Below, piece after piece: positions 10,957 to 22,050 of a stretch of DNA of 64,000 nt. The notes under the pieces are model-generated. The model was not told the origin of the DNA and searched no databases. It saw nothing but the letters and a program-made list of their open reading frames with translations. Every line of letters begins with the position of its first letter. Within the stretch, counting starts at the first letter, position 1. The stretch is from Adiantum capillus-veneris (lineage: Eukaryota > Streptophyta > Polypodiopsida > Polypodiales > Pteridaceae), in assembly GCA_014529385.2 (NCBI GenBank), contig CM043952.1, forward strand, positions 58,424,119 through 58,488,118, read 5' to 3'. The translations under genes were made by a program, and so were the position numbers.

Positions 10957-12430
10957 TGATAGCGGGAAAAAGAGCAGTGCAATCGGGTGGCCTCTGTACT
11001 CGTGTACACTCCACAAACCACGCCTCATGCAAACGAGCAAAGAACAAAACAAAGGGGGCACCACCCTAAATTAAGAGGTTTAGGGACCTCACACATAGTG
11101 CACATAGGCAAGTGAGACTTCTGGCATTATGATGGCATCAAAACATATGGCAAAACACATAGAAACGAAGCTTAGGGACCTTATGTAGCATATATATACA
11201 CAAGACATCAGCTCAACAATACAACGGCATCTGATCATACATAACAAGGATATAGAGAAGCAAGCCAAGGATGGCATAATCCCTTGTAAAAAACAATCAA
11301 CCCAGCAAGTAGGTATGATCCTACTAGCAACACATCAATACCTTAGAGAATGATGGCGAGGATGGTGGCCATGGAGCATGAGATAAGACTCCTTATTTAG
11401 GTTTTAGGGCTAGTAATGTAGCATACTAGAGGGAGAGGGAGAGAGAGTAGAGCTCCATCCATAGCTCCTCGTTGTGAGCAATGTCATCATAGCTTCGTTG
11501 CTTGGTGAAGTGGGTGAAGTGTTGGTTTTGAGTGAGAGAAGGCCTCCTTATATAGGTTTCTGAGAGGGTTTATGATTAGGGATAAACATGCTTAAATCCG
11601 CTGATTGGGGTTACTTTTTGCTTAGGGTGGTCAACAGATTGAGGTCACCTGATATGTCACCATCAAGATATTCTCTAGAGTGATGTGAGAGGGGAGGGTA
11701 AATGCTGATTTTTCTGATTGTGACACATGGGGATAAGGCCTTGACCAGCATTTAAGAGCAGGTAGGTGGTTGTTGAAACTGGAGGTTCTCCTGAATATCA
11801 AATTCGCAAAAAATCCTCAACCATGGCTTCTTTTGACATGTGTTCTTTGAAAAAATCAGCATGTCTCTTTTCAACTCAAAAGTATTTATCCCTGTTGACT
11901 CACCTTTACCATAAGATTTTCTCCTTTTCTCCTCCTGTAACTGCATTGTTGATGCCCAATCACTGCTTCTAGTAACGGTGAACAGTTACCTACCAAATAC
12001 TTATGGTGCAGTAAAAAATATTTACCATGGGTAAAAAAGGTTACTGTAGGTAAAAAGTGATTTGTATTTACCATGCAGGTGAAAAATATTTACTGTAGGT
12101 AAAAAATATTTACTGTGGTAAAAATTATTTACTGTCGATAAAAAAGTGAAAACGGAGTATGCTGTGCTGTGAGTCCACACGAACATCCTCGCGTAAATCT
12201 CACTAGAAATTCACACCTAGAATGGGCTATTCTGTAAGATATAGGTTGTAGGCATGTATAAGAGCTCGTTCCCACGTATCTTCTATCCATGGCACTTTTT
12301 ACTCTTTGGTGCTTGTGAAGTAGATTTTTCTTCTCTTTCGAGATCCCTTGGACTAGAGTATCCTCATCTCCCCAACAACTGACTGTGCCTTTATTGCATC
12401 TTCAGAAGGGGTCCTAAAAACCATGCATCA
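10957..12430 (-). repeat. Gy-D: solo LTR inserted in Gy-C RT
   Basis: 1474 bp with TG...CA ends and a 5-bp CCGTC duplication, but no internal element sequence, so it is a solo LTR left by LTR-LTR recombination. The orientation is minus, judged from a TATA box (CCTATATAAGG, 11549-11557). It shares with the Gy-A LTR the TGATxG start and the string GGGGGCACCACC (11054-11065; 3133-3144), which suggests a related family. Confidence 0.85.
11549..11557 (-). promoter_or_regulatory. TATA box of solo LTR Gy-D
   Basis: Minus strand CCTATATAAG in a GA/CT-rich context, comparable with the Gy-A LTR TATA box. It could still initiate transcription into the 3' part of Gy-C pol. Confidence 0.45.
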
Positions 12431-13440
12431 CCGTCTTTGGAATATCTGATTCCTTGATCCTGATTTGGTAATATCCTGACCTTAGATCTATCTTTGTAAA
12501 TATTTTGGCACCGTGGAGTCTGTCCAAGAGTTCGTCGATCCTTGGAATTGGATACTTGTTCTTGATAGTTACCTGGTTCAATCCACGGTAATCTATGCAT
12601 AGCCTTAAGGTTCCATCCTTCTTCTATTAACTTGGCCACGCCCATGGGCATTCAAGGGTATGGCATTGGCGCTGGTTTCCTGAATGTTCCTGGGGCACTT
12701 GGATCTATAATGTCCAAACTCGCCGCAACCATAGCATCGAACATCTGGGAACTCCATGGTTGTGGTGGTAGCCATAATAGGACACTGGTCATATGCTTGG
12801 TTGGCTGGTCTATTATTCCAAGCAGTTGTCCTTGCTCTTTTTGCCCAGTGATTCCTCCTGTTGTGATAAACCTTTTGTACTTCAAGAGCTAGAGGTTTGG
12901 CCCTCAACAAGGCATCCTGTAGTGTTGTCGGCCTGAGAGCTTCCAACCGAGTATTCAAAGGGTCGATTAGCCCTTGGCAGAACCTCGCCACCTGTTGTTC
13001 CAAGGTCATCTTAGGAGCATATCTCCGAAGAGTGACAAACTTTGCATAATACTCTTCAATAGATGAAGTCAGCTGCCAAAGTGAAAAGAATTCATTCATC
13101 TGCAAGGTCTTATAGGCAGGTGGTAAATAACGTCCCATTATTTCCGCTTTGGTGCCTTCCCAGGATTAGGAAGATCCCTTAATATCCAGGTCCCTGCAAT
13201 GTTGCTTCCACCATATCTTGGCATCGCCAGACAAGCGCAACATCGCAAGCATGGTCTGATTCATGGGTTGGGTTCCCGTAGATTCAACGTAATTGCCCAT
13301 GGCTTCCATCCACACTTCCGCATCTCTCTCCACATTTTCCCCCTCGCCCTTAAAGAGTGGAGGCTGGGCTTTTTTAAGGAGGAGCTTCTTCTCTTGCGCT
13401 GCCGAGTATAGAGCAACAGGCGGTGCCTACATGGGTTATA
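12431..13440 (-). pseudogene. Gy-C gag fused by deletion to RT fingers
   Basis: Gag runs from about 13440 (EKKLLLKKAQPPLFKGEG) through a Retrotrans_gag-type domain (AKIWWKQH, then a TAA near 13155, MGRYLPPAYKTL) to a CCHC knuckle (CYGC, GEFGH, C) near 12745-12710. About 30 codons later, near 12630, the sequence jumps into the RT fingers: [15 protein letters not shown], then [13 protein letters not shown] with the first catalytic Asp. Protease and the RT N-terminus, normally several hundred bases, are missing, so an internal deletion joined gag to RT. It ends at the Gy-D insertion. Confidence 0.85.
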
Positions 13441-13650
13441 CGAGATTCTTGATAGCATTACTTGGATTTTCAAAATAGACACGAGACTTTAAATAAAATT
13501 CAAGATCCCACTTTATCAAGAGACATAGATTCAGAGACAAAAAGCACTTTATTGATGAAAATTTATTACAATCGGAACCCCTCAAGGTTTAGAATAACTG
13601 ATGATCAATTTATTACATGGATTTTTTTTTGGATTGCGTATAAGATACGC

Positions 13651-14155
13651 CTAGGAGATTGTGTTCACATGATGCACTACTTTGTTCGTGAAGTAGTTTC
13701 TATACTCATCCTTGAGTGGATAATAAACTATGGTGTCAAGCCGGGATTCTTCTTTTGGTACTCCAAAAGTTCTGACTCTGTTTGTTGGGATCACATTGGT
13801 GACCTTCTCCAAGAGCCAGGCGTTGAGGGTTTGATTGGTGTCGTCTAAGACAGTCAGGTCCAATCGTGTAGGCAGCAAGTAGAATATCTCCACCACCCTC
13901 AACTCTTCTCCCCAACGTATCTTCTTCAAATCGGTAGCCAGGCATCCTAGCTTACGAGCGTTGATGTATTAAATCCCTCTTGCAAGTGTCCAATCAAGTC
14001 ACCTTCCTCTATCGATGCGAGTGGAGTGTGGCGTATGAGCCTTCATGAGTATCTCCATGACATCTCGCCTGAATTGGTAAACTAGGGATTGCCGAGCTTG
14101 TTCGTAAATAAGCTCAAACACTTGGAACTTTCGATATTCTAGCACGAGATCTTCC
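13651..14155 (-). pseudogene. Leader ORF of Gy-C between primer site and gag
   Basis: About 168 codons in one frame, broken by a TGA near 14006 and a TAA near 13970; the intact end is 13651-13929. Readable landmarks are YRKFQVFELIYEQARQSL, then KKIRWGEELRVVEIFYLLP, TRLDLTVLDDTNQTLNAWLL and GVPKEESRLDTIVYYPLKDE. I do not recognise the domain. One frame continuing through two stops, with a protein-like composition, suggests a real former gene. It lies in the transcript leader, as do the small ORFs of Gy-A, Gy-H and Gy-I, but I see no similarity to them. Confidence 0.55.
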
Positions 14156-14247
14156 TACAACACCAATGCAAGGAATTCGGATCAGCTACCTAAATACTTT
14201 TAGTTCCTCTTAAATATTCAAACAATATGACTTTATTTCCCACCTAA

Positions 14248-14264
14248 CCTAGGCTCTGATACCA
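14248..14264 (-). other. tRNA-iMet primer-binding site of Gy-C
   Basis: Minus strand TGGTATCAGAGCCTAGG, two bases after the LTR end. TGGTATCAGAGC is the complement of the 3' end of plant initiator tRNA-Met. Confidence 0.9.
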
Positions 14265-14266
14265 GG

Positions 14267-16058
14267 TGTGAGGTCCCCATCCCGCTATATCAAGATAGCA
14301 GATCTGATGGTGAGCCTGGTGGCTACTAGATCTATAGCGGAAGCAAACAAAGTGGTTCAGGGTTCGACTAGCGGATGATATCTCATCACAAAGTGAGTCG
14401 AGTTCGAGCCTACTAGCAAAGAGATCTAGCTCCACCTCGCAGGGGAAGAGTACTTATCCTATCTAGTGATTCTAAGACCCACCTTCCAAGAGGAGAGAAA
14501 TCCCGAGTGCCTTTTTATCCATGTTTTAGAGGCACGTACACTTGAGACTTCACCACCCTAGGGGCAATGAGCATTACTAGTATCGATTTAACACTATGGG
14601 GACAGAGAGTTCCCGACCAATCGGACCACCCTTCTCATAGGCATTGGCAACCTGAGCCAAGCCCCCACTTTCCACCCCCACACTCACACTTCCTTGTGTG
14701 TCCTAATTACTACCACAATGATTTTTCAACATAAACATTCCTTGATTAGATTCCGAATCACAATGTTCGTTAAGACAGCCCTTCAACCAGTATTGCAAAG
14801 CGGCACCAAGACAATATTCTAGTAGAAGTTCTACTCAAACTTATTCATTAAAATTCCAATGTTCTGGAGGTACAACATCCCCCCTCCAGCGAGAGTTTAC
14901 TCCTCCCGTTGTTGCCTAGCTGCCCATACAACTAGGTATGTCCACCGCATAGAAAGCACGACATGGACATTCCCACCGCATAGAAAGCAAGACGTGGGTT
15001 CCCACCACATAGAAATCAAGTCGTGGGTATCCACCACATAGAAAGCAAGTCATGGATTCAAGAGCACTTAACGAGGAACTCTGCCCCCTATGATCAGGAG
15101 GGGGCTGAGGACTAATTCAACATTAGAAATAGAATGAACATGTCGAGCTAAACTTTCCTTAGCAGAAATTCTTTCCCTAATTCAAATGCCGAGGTTTTTG
15201 TCAAGTTTCTCCAACATGTTTGGGGTATGTTCTTTCCTAGCTAAACGTGTACAATGTAAAATTAAACAACTTGAATGAAATTGTGACCTACCTCTTTCAT
15301 TTCTTCGGCAATGGCCCGTGAGATGGCCGGTGCTTGTTCGTCCATGGGAGCTTTTCCCTTTCCATTCACATTGCTCGTTCTCGCCTCCCGGTCGTGGGCA
15401 CCACCGAAGCAAGTTCTGTTAACCAATGCCATTTTATACTCACTACTTTAAATGATAAACTTGAAGAAAAAGAGCTAAGGTCCGAGAGCATCATAACAAA
15501 CCAAATTGAAGATTAGAATCATTGAAGAATCCTCCTTATGCAAGGGGGTTAGATTTTTTCTTCGAGACCTAGCAATTTTATGGGTAATACGTTACTTGCC
15601 CTATGGGAACCGGCTCTAAAGTTAATCACTTGGCTTAGATGATTAAAAAATTCATAATTTTAGCAATTAATTTATAAGAGAGATGAAGTAAGCAAGCTCA
15701 ATCACTTTCCTAGTGTAATTAGAAAGATGCAGAGTTACCGCATGCATAGGTGAGAGAAAATTCTCTTCTTAGTGGCCTAATGACGGATTAATTTTTGCCT
15801 TAATCACATCTTAATGTGTGAAAAAAATTGAATCTAACTTAATTACATCACTATTGAGTGGTAAAAGGGTGAATTTCATCAAATCTACATTATTACCGAC
15901 TGACAATTTATTAACTATCCTACCTAGAGAGAATCTCTCCTAATCATGTATTAATCATAGATTAAGAGTGATGAATGACTGCATAAATTAGATAATTGAA
16001 TTATGATTATGTAATGGAATATAGCTATGTAAAATTAGATAGCAGCTATTGGGAATTA
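14267..16058 (-). repeat. 5' LTR of Gy-C, inner part
   Basis: Matches 5807-about 7610 of the 3' LTR with substitutions and small indels throughout, so insertion is not recent. The match stops after gggaattat at 16058 and resumes at 22051. A 30-bp tandem array is at 14941-15060. Confidence 0.9.
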
Positions 16059-16987
16059 TTCCTTCTTCATCAGTCTCCGTTTTTTCTTCATCACTCGAGC
16101 TTTTGTTGGAGGCCTTTGCTGAGCGCGATGATGTCGCGCTAGGGGTCGTCCTTACTGAATGAGCAACCAGCTTTGCTTCTGAATCAGGGCCGTTTGAGAA
16201 TTGGCAGCTGGCAGATCTTCAATCATTCCCAAAGCTTGATAGGCTATTCTTGTTAGCATCAGCCCTGCGTTCATGTAGCTTTTGTTTTTTGCCGAGCTTT
16301 TCAGATTTGCTTCGACCAAGTTTTCCAAAATGTAAGAACCGTAGTCGCAGCGAATGGTTCTATTTTCGGATGTCGCTAAAGCCGTGACTACGGCTATGTG
16401 CAGGATTGGCTCGGTGTAGCGAGGAGGCTTTTGTACTCTGAAATGCTGAGAGATCAATCTCATCGACAATTCTAGCTCTCCGTATATCATGTCACTGTAT
16501 TTGTATTTGTTTCCTTTTGCTTTGACGAATGCCTTCTCATTATCCAGTGACTTTGTCTTCGCCAGCAAATCGTGTTGCCCTGGGAGGAAATGCAAAGCTT
16601 TGTTGATGATTTCTTTCGTGATCTTTACTTTCACCTTCGATCCATCCTTGTCTGTGAGCATTGCTTGCCCATCATATTGTATCGAGCTCATGAGCTCGTG
16701 GGCCCTCATGTAATCTGTTCCCCATGGTTGTAATCTGAAAAATTTCTCCAAGTGCACAGCTCGCACTGCCTCTATTACCTCCGGCCTTTGGTGAGGTTCC
16801 ATATCTCTCGTGGCATGAAAGTTGTCTTTACCTTGTCACCATCATCATCCTTAAACTTCGAGATGAATATGTGGGCAGGGATCTGAGCTAGTATTTCATC
16901 GGAGATGTGAGCCTTTTCATTTGTAGCGAGCTCCTCCACTTCATATGGTGCTGCTGTCCACTGCCTTTCTTTCTTTTGGCAAGGCAT
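16059..16987 (-). pseudogene. Gy-E third ORF (N-terminal part)
   Basis: Start at ATG 16987 (MPCQKKERQW). A frameshift near 16790 and another near 16150 break it; the longest intact piece is 216 aa. It is homologous to the N-terminus of the Gy-B third ORF (26194): both have PYEV/PYQL, MPREI/LPKEI, a segment VKVKITKEIINKAL versus VKVVITKEFVAEAL, and LTRIAYQALGM versus LTRIAYHAIGM followed by DLPAA or NLPPA. A serine- and acid-rich stretch follows before the break at 16059. The function is unknown. Its place downstream of pol is where env-like ORFs sit in some plant gypsy elements, but I see no membrane segment. Confidence 0.7.
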
Positions 16988-19427
16988 TCTGTGTCAGGAG
17001 AATCACAAGCTATCAGGATTTTCCTTTCGCAATCAATCGCATTTAGACTTTTAGTAAAAAACAGTTCAAAAGTTAAAACTGATCATAACTTGAACAAATT
17101 TCATCCATTCTTGTCCATATTTCACTAGTGGGACTAGGAAGACTAGAGCTATGACTGATTAAAATCAGAGCTATTTCTGGACCTGAGGTACACCGATCAC
17201 GATCGTAGTACAGAGGCCAAAATTAGATTTGATCACATGAGTGGGTTGCTGATAGTTGGAGGGTCATTTTGGTCCACTCTGTGTTTCATTTGAACCACTT
17301 TTGAGTTTACAAGTCCCAATTTTGGGTTACAAGGGAGTTTTGGACTAGACTGTCTTTTTATGAGTTTTTGATGTCCAAATGGCTTGAAACTTGGTTGGTG
17401 ACTTGAACAAGATGTCTACCAGGGATTTGTTAGGTTCTCGTCAAAATCTTATGCTGAGGTACACCGATCCCGATCGTAGTACCTGAGCTTTTTTTGGTGA
17501 AAACTAGATGGTCATGGACCCATATGCCTGCCTAGCCCACTGATGATTTATTTCCAAGTTTGGACTTAAAATGAATAAATTAGAGCAATTTTCCACTGTT
17601 TGACCTTATTTTACTAAGTCTAACCATATCGGGTTTTCCTGATGAAATTTGGTTGGAGCCTGGAGTTAGTTGAAGTTAGTTTTATAGCTTCCACTGCTTC
17701 CATGATGTGCTGCTACCATCAGCCTACTCCACTATCTGATTTTGACTTGATCAGGCACTTTATACCCCGTCTTGGGAGATTTTCCAGACTTGTGCATTTT
17801 TCAAGCATTCCTTGGATATCCATGTGATATTTGAACATCTTTAAGTCACCTTTTGATCTTTGACCTTGGTTCGGTCCCAATTCTCCCTTTGTGTGGTCAT
17901 TCGAGACTGAAATGATTATATATGTACCTGTTAGAGATTTTAAGATCCATTCGAGGTTTTCTACAACTGTTCTGATGACTCTTAGTCGGCAAGGTATACC
18001 CCTCAAACTATCCATCATTATTTTTAACCGGATTTTGGTAGTTGTAGGTCAAATTTTCCCGTTTCGGTTGTGTTTGACAAATTAGGCCCATTCCATGAGC
18101 AAAATTTGTGCATTTTCCTTGAAAATTCAAGAGAGTGTAGTTTTACTTGAGTTCCAAGCCTGGGCCAAATCAAAATTTGCAAAACCTGCATCTGGGGGCA
18201 CCGATCGCGATTGTACCACAGAGTCCAAAATTAATTTTGACACCAGCAAATTGTAGGCGAGGCCGAGGGGAGGTTTTTTGCATATTCTGTCCCAAATTTT
18301 GTCAGTGAGGTACACCGATCGCGATTGGTGTAGCACCACTAAACTGTGATTTGATCATATGGCTTTGTTCCTGACCTTGTGGGGAGCACATTGATGTGTT
18401 CTGTGCCTGGAAAAAGTTTTGTTTGGATGCCTCTAAGGGCCCTTGACCTATTTGACCCGATCCAATTTTGATTTGATCCCTTCGCCCGTTTATGCAATGA
18501 TTCGTGCTTGCATGCGTAATAGAGTTGATCTTTACTTGATAAGGAACATACCTGTGAAATTTGGTATGAAATGCTGGCTCCGACCGTCCATATGGGGTAG
18601 AAATGTGGCAGCTCGCTCTAGGTCAAGAAGCTCTCTTCTTCTCTCTCAAAATGTGAAAATGAACAATGAGCTAGAATTTGGCCTACTTGGCCTATATCTT
18701 CCCGAGATTTTCATGATATAGGGCTGATTTTCCTCACCTTTGATCTTGATATAATCTGCATACCACCTGTGGGTCGAACCGCTTGTCATTCCGGCGTCGT
18801 ATGACCATTTGATGCGATTTTGACGAAATGTAGTCATGATCATTAAGGCTGAAATTCGACATCTTCAAATTAGCTTCATATCTTCCATGCTTGATAACCT
18901 TATCATGATACTTCGGAGTTTGCTTCCAGAACTTGATTCCGACACTTATGAGCAATATTTTTTAATTTTTGATGTTTTATTAACGAAAATCAAACAAAAT
19001 AAATTGAAAATACTTATTAACTGGCAAAAATTAGCCAAAATTATTATACTCACCCCTAAGCATATATTTTCTCTAGAAGAATCCCAATGCTCCGGATTTT
19101 GTCATTACAGCTCATTATTATGCTAGTCGGATGATACAAAACGCTAAAAATGCCAAGTTTTGATCGAATATGTTCGAAATTGAACTCAAAATAATAAAAA
19201 AACACACACATTATGTACATATATACACGTTGGACCCCTTAATGGCCCTGACTACTACTAGATTCATCAATTACTCCCCCCTTGCTTGTCTGAGTCATCC
19301 CGGACGAAGGTTGGGTGTATGTGCATGGGTTTTGGAATCTGTGTCTATGCATGGCTGTGTAATGTGACCCTATTCTGATGTTTGAGACAATGCGTTGGGT
19401 AACAAGGTGTTGTGCAAGATGTGGGGA
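16988..19427. other. Non-coding gap of Gy-E
   Basis: About 2.4 kb without a supportable ORF between the post-integrase tail and the third ORF. It contains four copies of a short palindrome-like motif, listed separately. Gy-B has a gap of similar size in the same place (23997-26193). Confidence 0.6.
17187..18333. repeat. Four dispersed near-palindromes in Gy-E gap
   Basis: Copies at 17187-17211, 17458-17482, about 18196-18217 and 18309-18333. Each has the left arm ACACCGAT (or GCACCGAT), a 4-base centre (CACG, CCCG or CGCG), then AT-GTA-type right arm bases. The last has arms TACACCGAT and ATTGGTGTA, complementary apart from one G-T pair. Surrounding bases (gtgagg or ctgagg before; ccaaaatta after two of them) are also shared, so they are old repeats. 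Confidence 0.65.
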
Positions 19428-20816
19428 CTAAATGTAGTTTTCAGTGGCTTTTGATGGTGAGGGTAGCTGTGTATGGAACAGAAGAGCTTGCAGTCGAATT
19501 GCTCTTTCCTTTATTGTGGGTGTTATGATGGCAACTATTTTTGGAACCCATTTGTATGCGGTTTGTTGCATCTTTAGAGATTCGACTTTAGTTTTCACAG
19601 GTTTCCAGTGCCATTTTAGAGATTCAGGCTTCTTGTTTTGAGTTTTGGGTTTCCTTTCGAGCTCTGTCGCCGAATCTTTAGTTTTCTCCAGTTTTGGTTG
19701 CCATTTCCACTCTGGAGTAACTCCTGAAGGTCTTTGAGATGGTGCTGCTTCCGTCTGGAGTTTGTCTTTAGGTAGCCATATCTTGCTCGGTTTGTTGGGC
19801 ATCAATCTTTTCTTTATCCATACTCTCCGAATAACCTTTTGTGGTGTTTTTGGCTGATGAGCCGGTTGCTTTTTGACGATGAGGATACTTGGCCACGAGT
19901 GATCTGTTTTGGCGAATGGAGTCATGTACGTGTTAGAGTCGTGTGTGTACATTAACGCATGTTCTGACCATTCAGTGACTGCATTGTATGTTCTCATCCA
20001 TGGAACTCCCAAGCACAGTGATTCTCTGATTTCTTCGTCTTTCATTACGAAAAATTGATGAGGACAACTATTTCCATCAATATTGATTGATAAGTTTACT
20101 ATCCCCAATGTTGGCATTGTTGCTCCATTTGTGGCTTGTAGATCACGTGTGGATTGCACTAGGGGTTCATCTGTAAGAATCCTTTAAGTGGAGAAATTGA
20201 CCACATTGACTTTTGCTCCTGTGTCAATCAATGCTCGTTGATATCTGCCATGCAGAAGTCTGACATTGATGCGAACATCGATTCCTGTTTCCCATTGCTC
20301 ATTAGTTTGAATTATAGAAAGAGGAATTTGAGCCGTATCTGCTGGTTGAGGAAGTCTTTGTTGTTGTAAGTTTTGTTTTCGTTTTAAAATCCTAACTTTG
20401 GCCTCCTCCTGCGCTTGAGCTTTTGTCTCCTTTGCTTTGTTCTTGCGCTCCTTTGCAGCGTGTATTTTGGCAAGCATCTCTGGGGTCAGTGGTAGGTTGT
20501 ATTTCTTTAGTCTGCAACCACTAATCCAGTTAGGCATTTCCTCTCCCTCTAATGTCGCAAGTTTAATGGCACCGCTAGATGATATGTTATGAATCACATA
20601 GGGTCCATTGCCTCGCCTTTTGAGTTTCCGAGAATGTTGTTTCAGGGTATACATTAAGACGTTATCCCCAATAGAAAATTCCTTGTTGATAACATGTTGG
20701 TCAAAGAATGATTTCATGTTTCGTTTTTGCACGTAGTTTGATGCAACGGCTCTCAATCTAGTTTCATTCAGTTTTTCCAGGACATCTACCTGATTGGATA
20801 ATTCAGGACCGTCCAT
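19428..20816 (-). pseudogene. Gy-E integrase C-terminus, downstream retropepsin and W-rich tail
   Basis: One frame with a single TAA at about 20184, in a different frame from the integrase core. Order: GPY/F module (NGPYVIHNISSSGAIKLATL), a basic helical linker (KERKNKAKETKAQAQEEAK), then a retropepsin-like domain with hydrophobic RALIDTGAKVNVV (DTGA at about 20214-20225) and, 70 codons later, its partner motif LCLGVPWMRTYNAV. Next is a linker of about 100 aa with spaced tryptophans (EWKWQPK, LKWHWKP, YKWVPK) ending TIKERAIRLQALLF. Protease normally precedes RT in Ty3/gypsy, so this order is unusual. The DTGA Asp is present, so activity is possible in intact relatives. Confidence 0.8.
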
Positions 20817-22040
20817 TCTAATTGTTTAGCGACCCGAAACGTGGGGATAAGAAATTCAAGTGGAAAAATCTCTTGAATTCCATAAACCATGTTGAATGGA
20901 GTCGTTCGGATTGATGTTTTGTAAGCTACTCTATATGCCCATAAAGCTGAATGCAGCTTTTGATCCCAATCAGCTCTCGATTCGCCAACAATTTTAGTGA
21001 GAATTGTCATCAAAATCTTATTCGTACTTTCTGCTTGGACGTTATCTTGTGGGTGATAGGGAGCTGACTTCCTGTGAATTACCATGAATTCATCCAATAG
21101 GAATTCGATTACTTCATTGATGAACTGAGTTCCTCTATCGCTCACTAGCTCTATTGGTAAGCCATATCTGGTGAAAATGTTCTCATACAAAAACTGTGCT
21201 GTCGTTTTTGCATCATTTCTGGTTGTTTCTTTCGCTTCCACCCATTTTGTTAGATAATCTGTTGCCACAATAATGTATTGAGCGTGCGTTTTATATCCCG
21301 GAGGCGCTATCGGTCCTACAAAATCTATTCCCCATTTCGCAAACGCTCTTGCCTCCATCATTGGCCTCAAGGGCATATCATCTTGTGCTCTAGGAATTTT
21401 TGTTTTCTGGCAATTGTCACATCGTTTCACAAACTCTTCAGCGTCCATGAATAGTGTAGGCCACCATATGCCTGCAATAAGAATTGCTTTGGCCATTTTG
21501 TCAGCTGAGAAATGTCCACCAGCTTGTCCTCCGTGTGCTTGCTCTAAGATAGGAATGTATTCCTCTTTAGTCGCGCACATTCTCAATTGATTGTCTTTTC
21601 CCCTCTTGTAAAGATTGTCCTCAATTAGTACATAGTTTTCTACCTCTTTCGTGATCGTTTTGATACGTGATCTACTCATCCCTTTAGACAGTATCCTGGT
21701 GGTGAGGTATTCAACAATGTAGTTACTCCATCGGGGTGCTACAGATAATCTGAATAGAGTCGCGTGCTCTATTGGATTTTGAAGCGTGTATCTAATGCAT
21801 GATTTGATATGCATATGAACACTATGTTGCATTTTCGGCCAATACACACTCATTCTCATCAATCTTTGATACATCTGTGCATGCCCATTGTGAATCCCTG
21901 TTGTTTGTACATGAGCTTGGTTTAGGTACAATTCCCGTTCACTCGATTCAACACAAAGCCTAAGGATTTGATCTTATCCCTGTTTGTATAGCCTACCCGC
22001 CAACATTACCAACGATCTGGATGCTACAATGGTAGATGGT
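20786..22040 (-). pseudogene. Gy-E integrase zinc finger and catalytic core
   Basis: The intact stretch 20786-21931 is 381 codons. It has a canonical zinc finger (HGGQAGGH ... CDNCQ), Asp in WGIDFVGP, Asp in LVSDRGTQF and Glu in QAESTNK, so the DDE triad is complete. Upstream is a second, degenerate H-H-C segment (GIHNGHAQMYQRLMR, YWPKM, SCIRYT). The core ends EWTVLNYPIR after a frameshift near 20810; the C-terminal part continues in another frame. The RT and RNase H upstream are absent. Confidence 0.88.
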
Positions 22041-22050
22041 TGTCCTGTCA

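Larger units (their letters stand above)
16059..22050 (-). mobile_element. Gy-E: gypsy fragment inside Gy-C 5' LTR
   Basis: A 6-kb minus-strand piece with no LTRs: integrase, post-integrase protease and tail, non-coding gap with palindromes, and the start of the third ORF, in that order. It is the same lineage as Gy-B. At the junction about 27 bp of Gy-C LTR are missing and there is no target duplication, so it probably arrived by recombination or end-joining, not by normal integration. Confidence 0.8.

Noticed and set aside
10957-12430. Reading this LTR as the 5' LTR of Gy-C
   Set aside because: It has its own CCGTC duplication inside the RT gene, and the true Gy-C LTR pair is identified with GTACA duplications.
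14248-14264. Sequence matching a tRNA-Met 3' end (also 37877-37889)
   Set aside because: Only the 3' end complement is present, next to an LTR; these are primer-binding sites, not tRNA genes.
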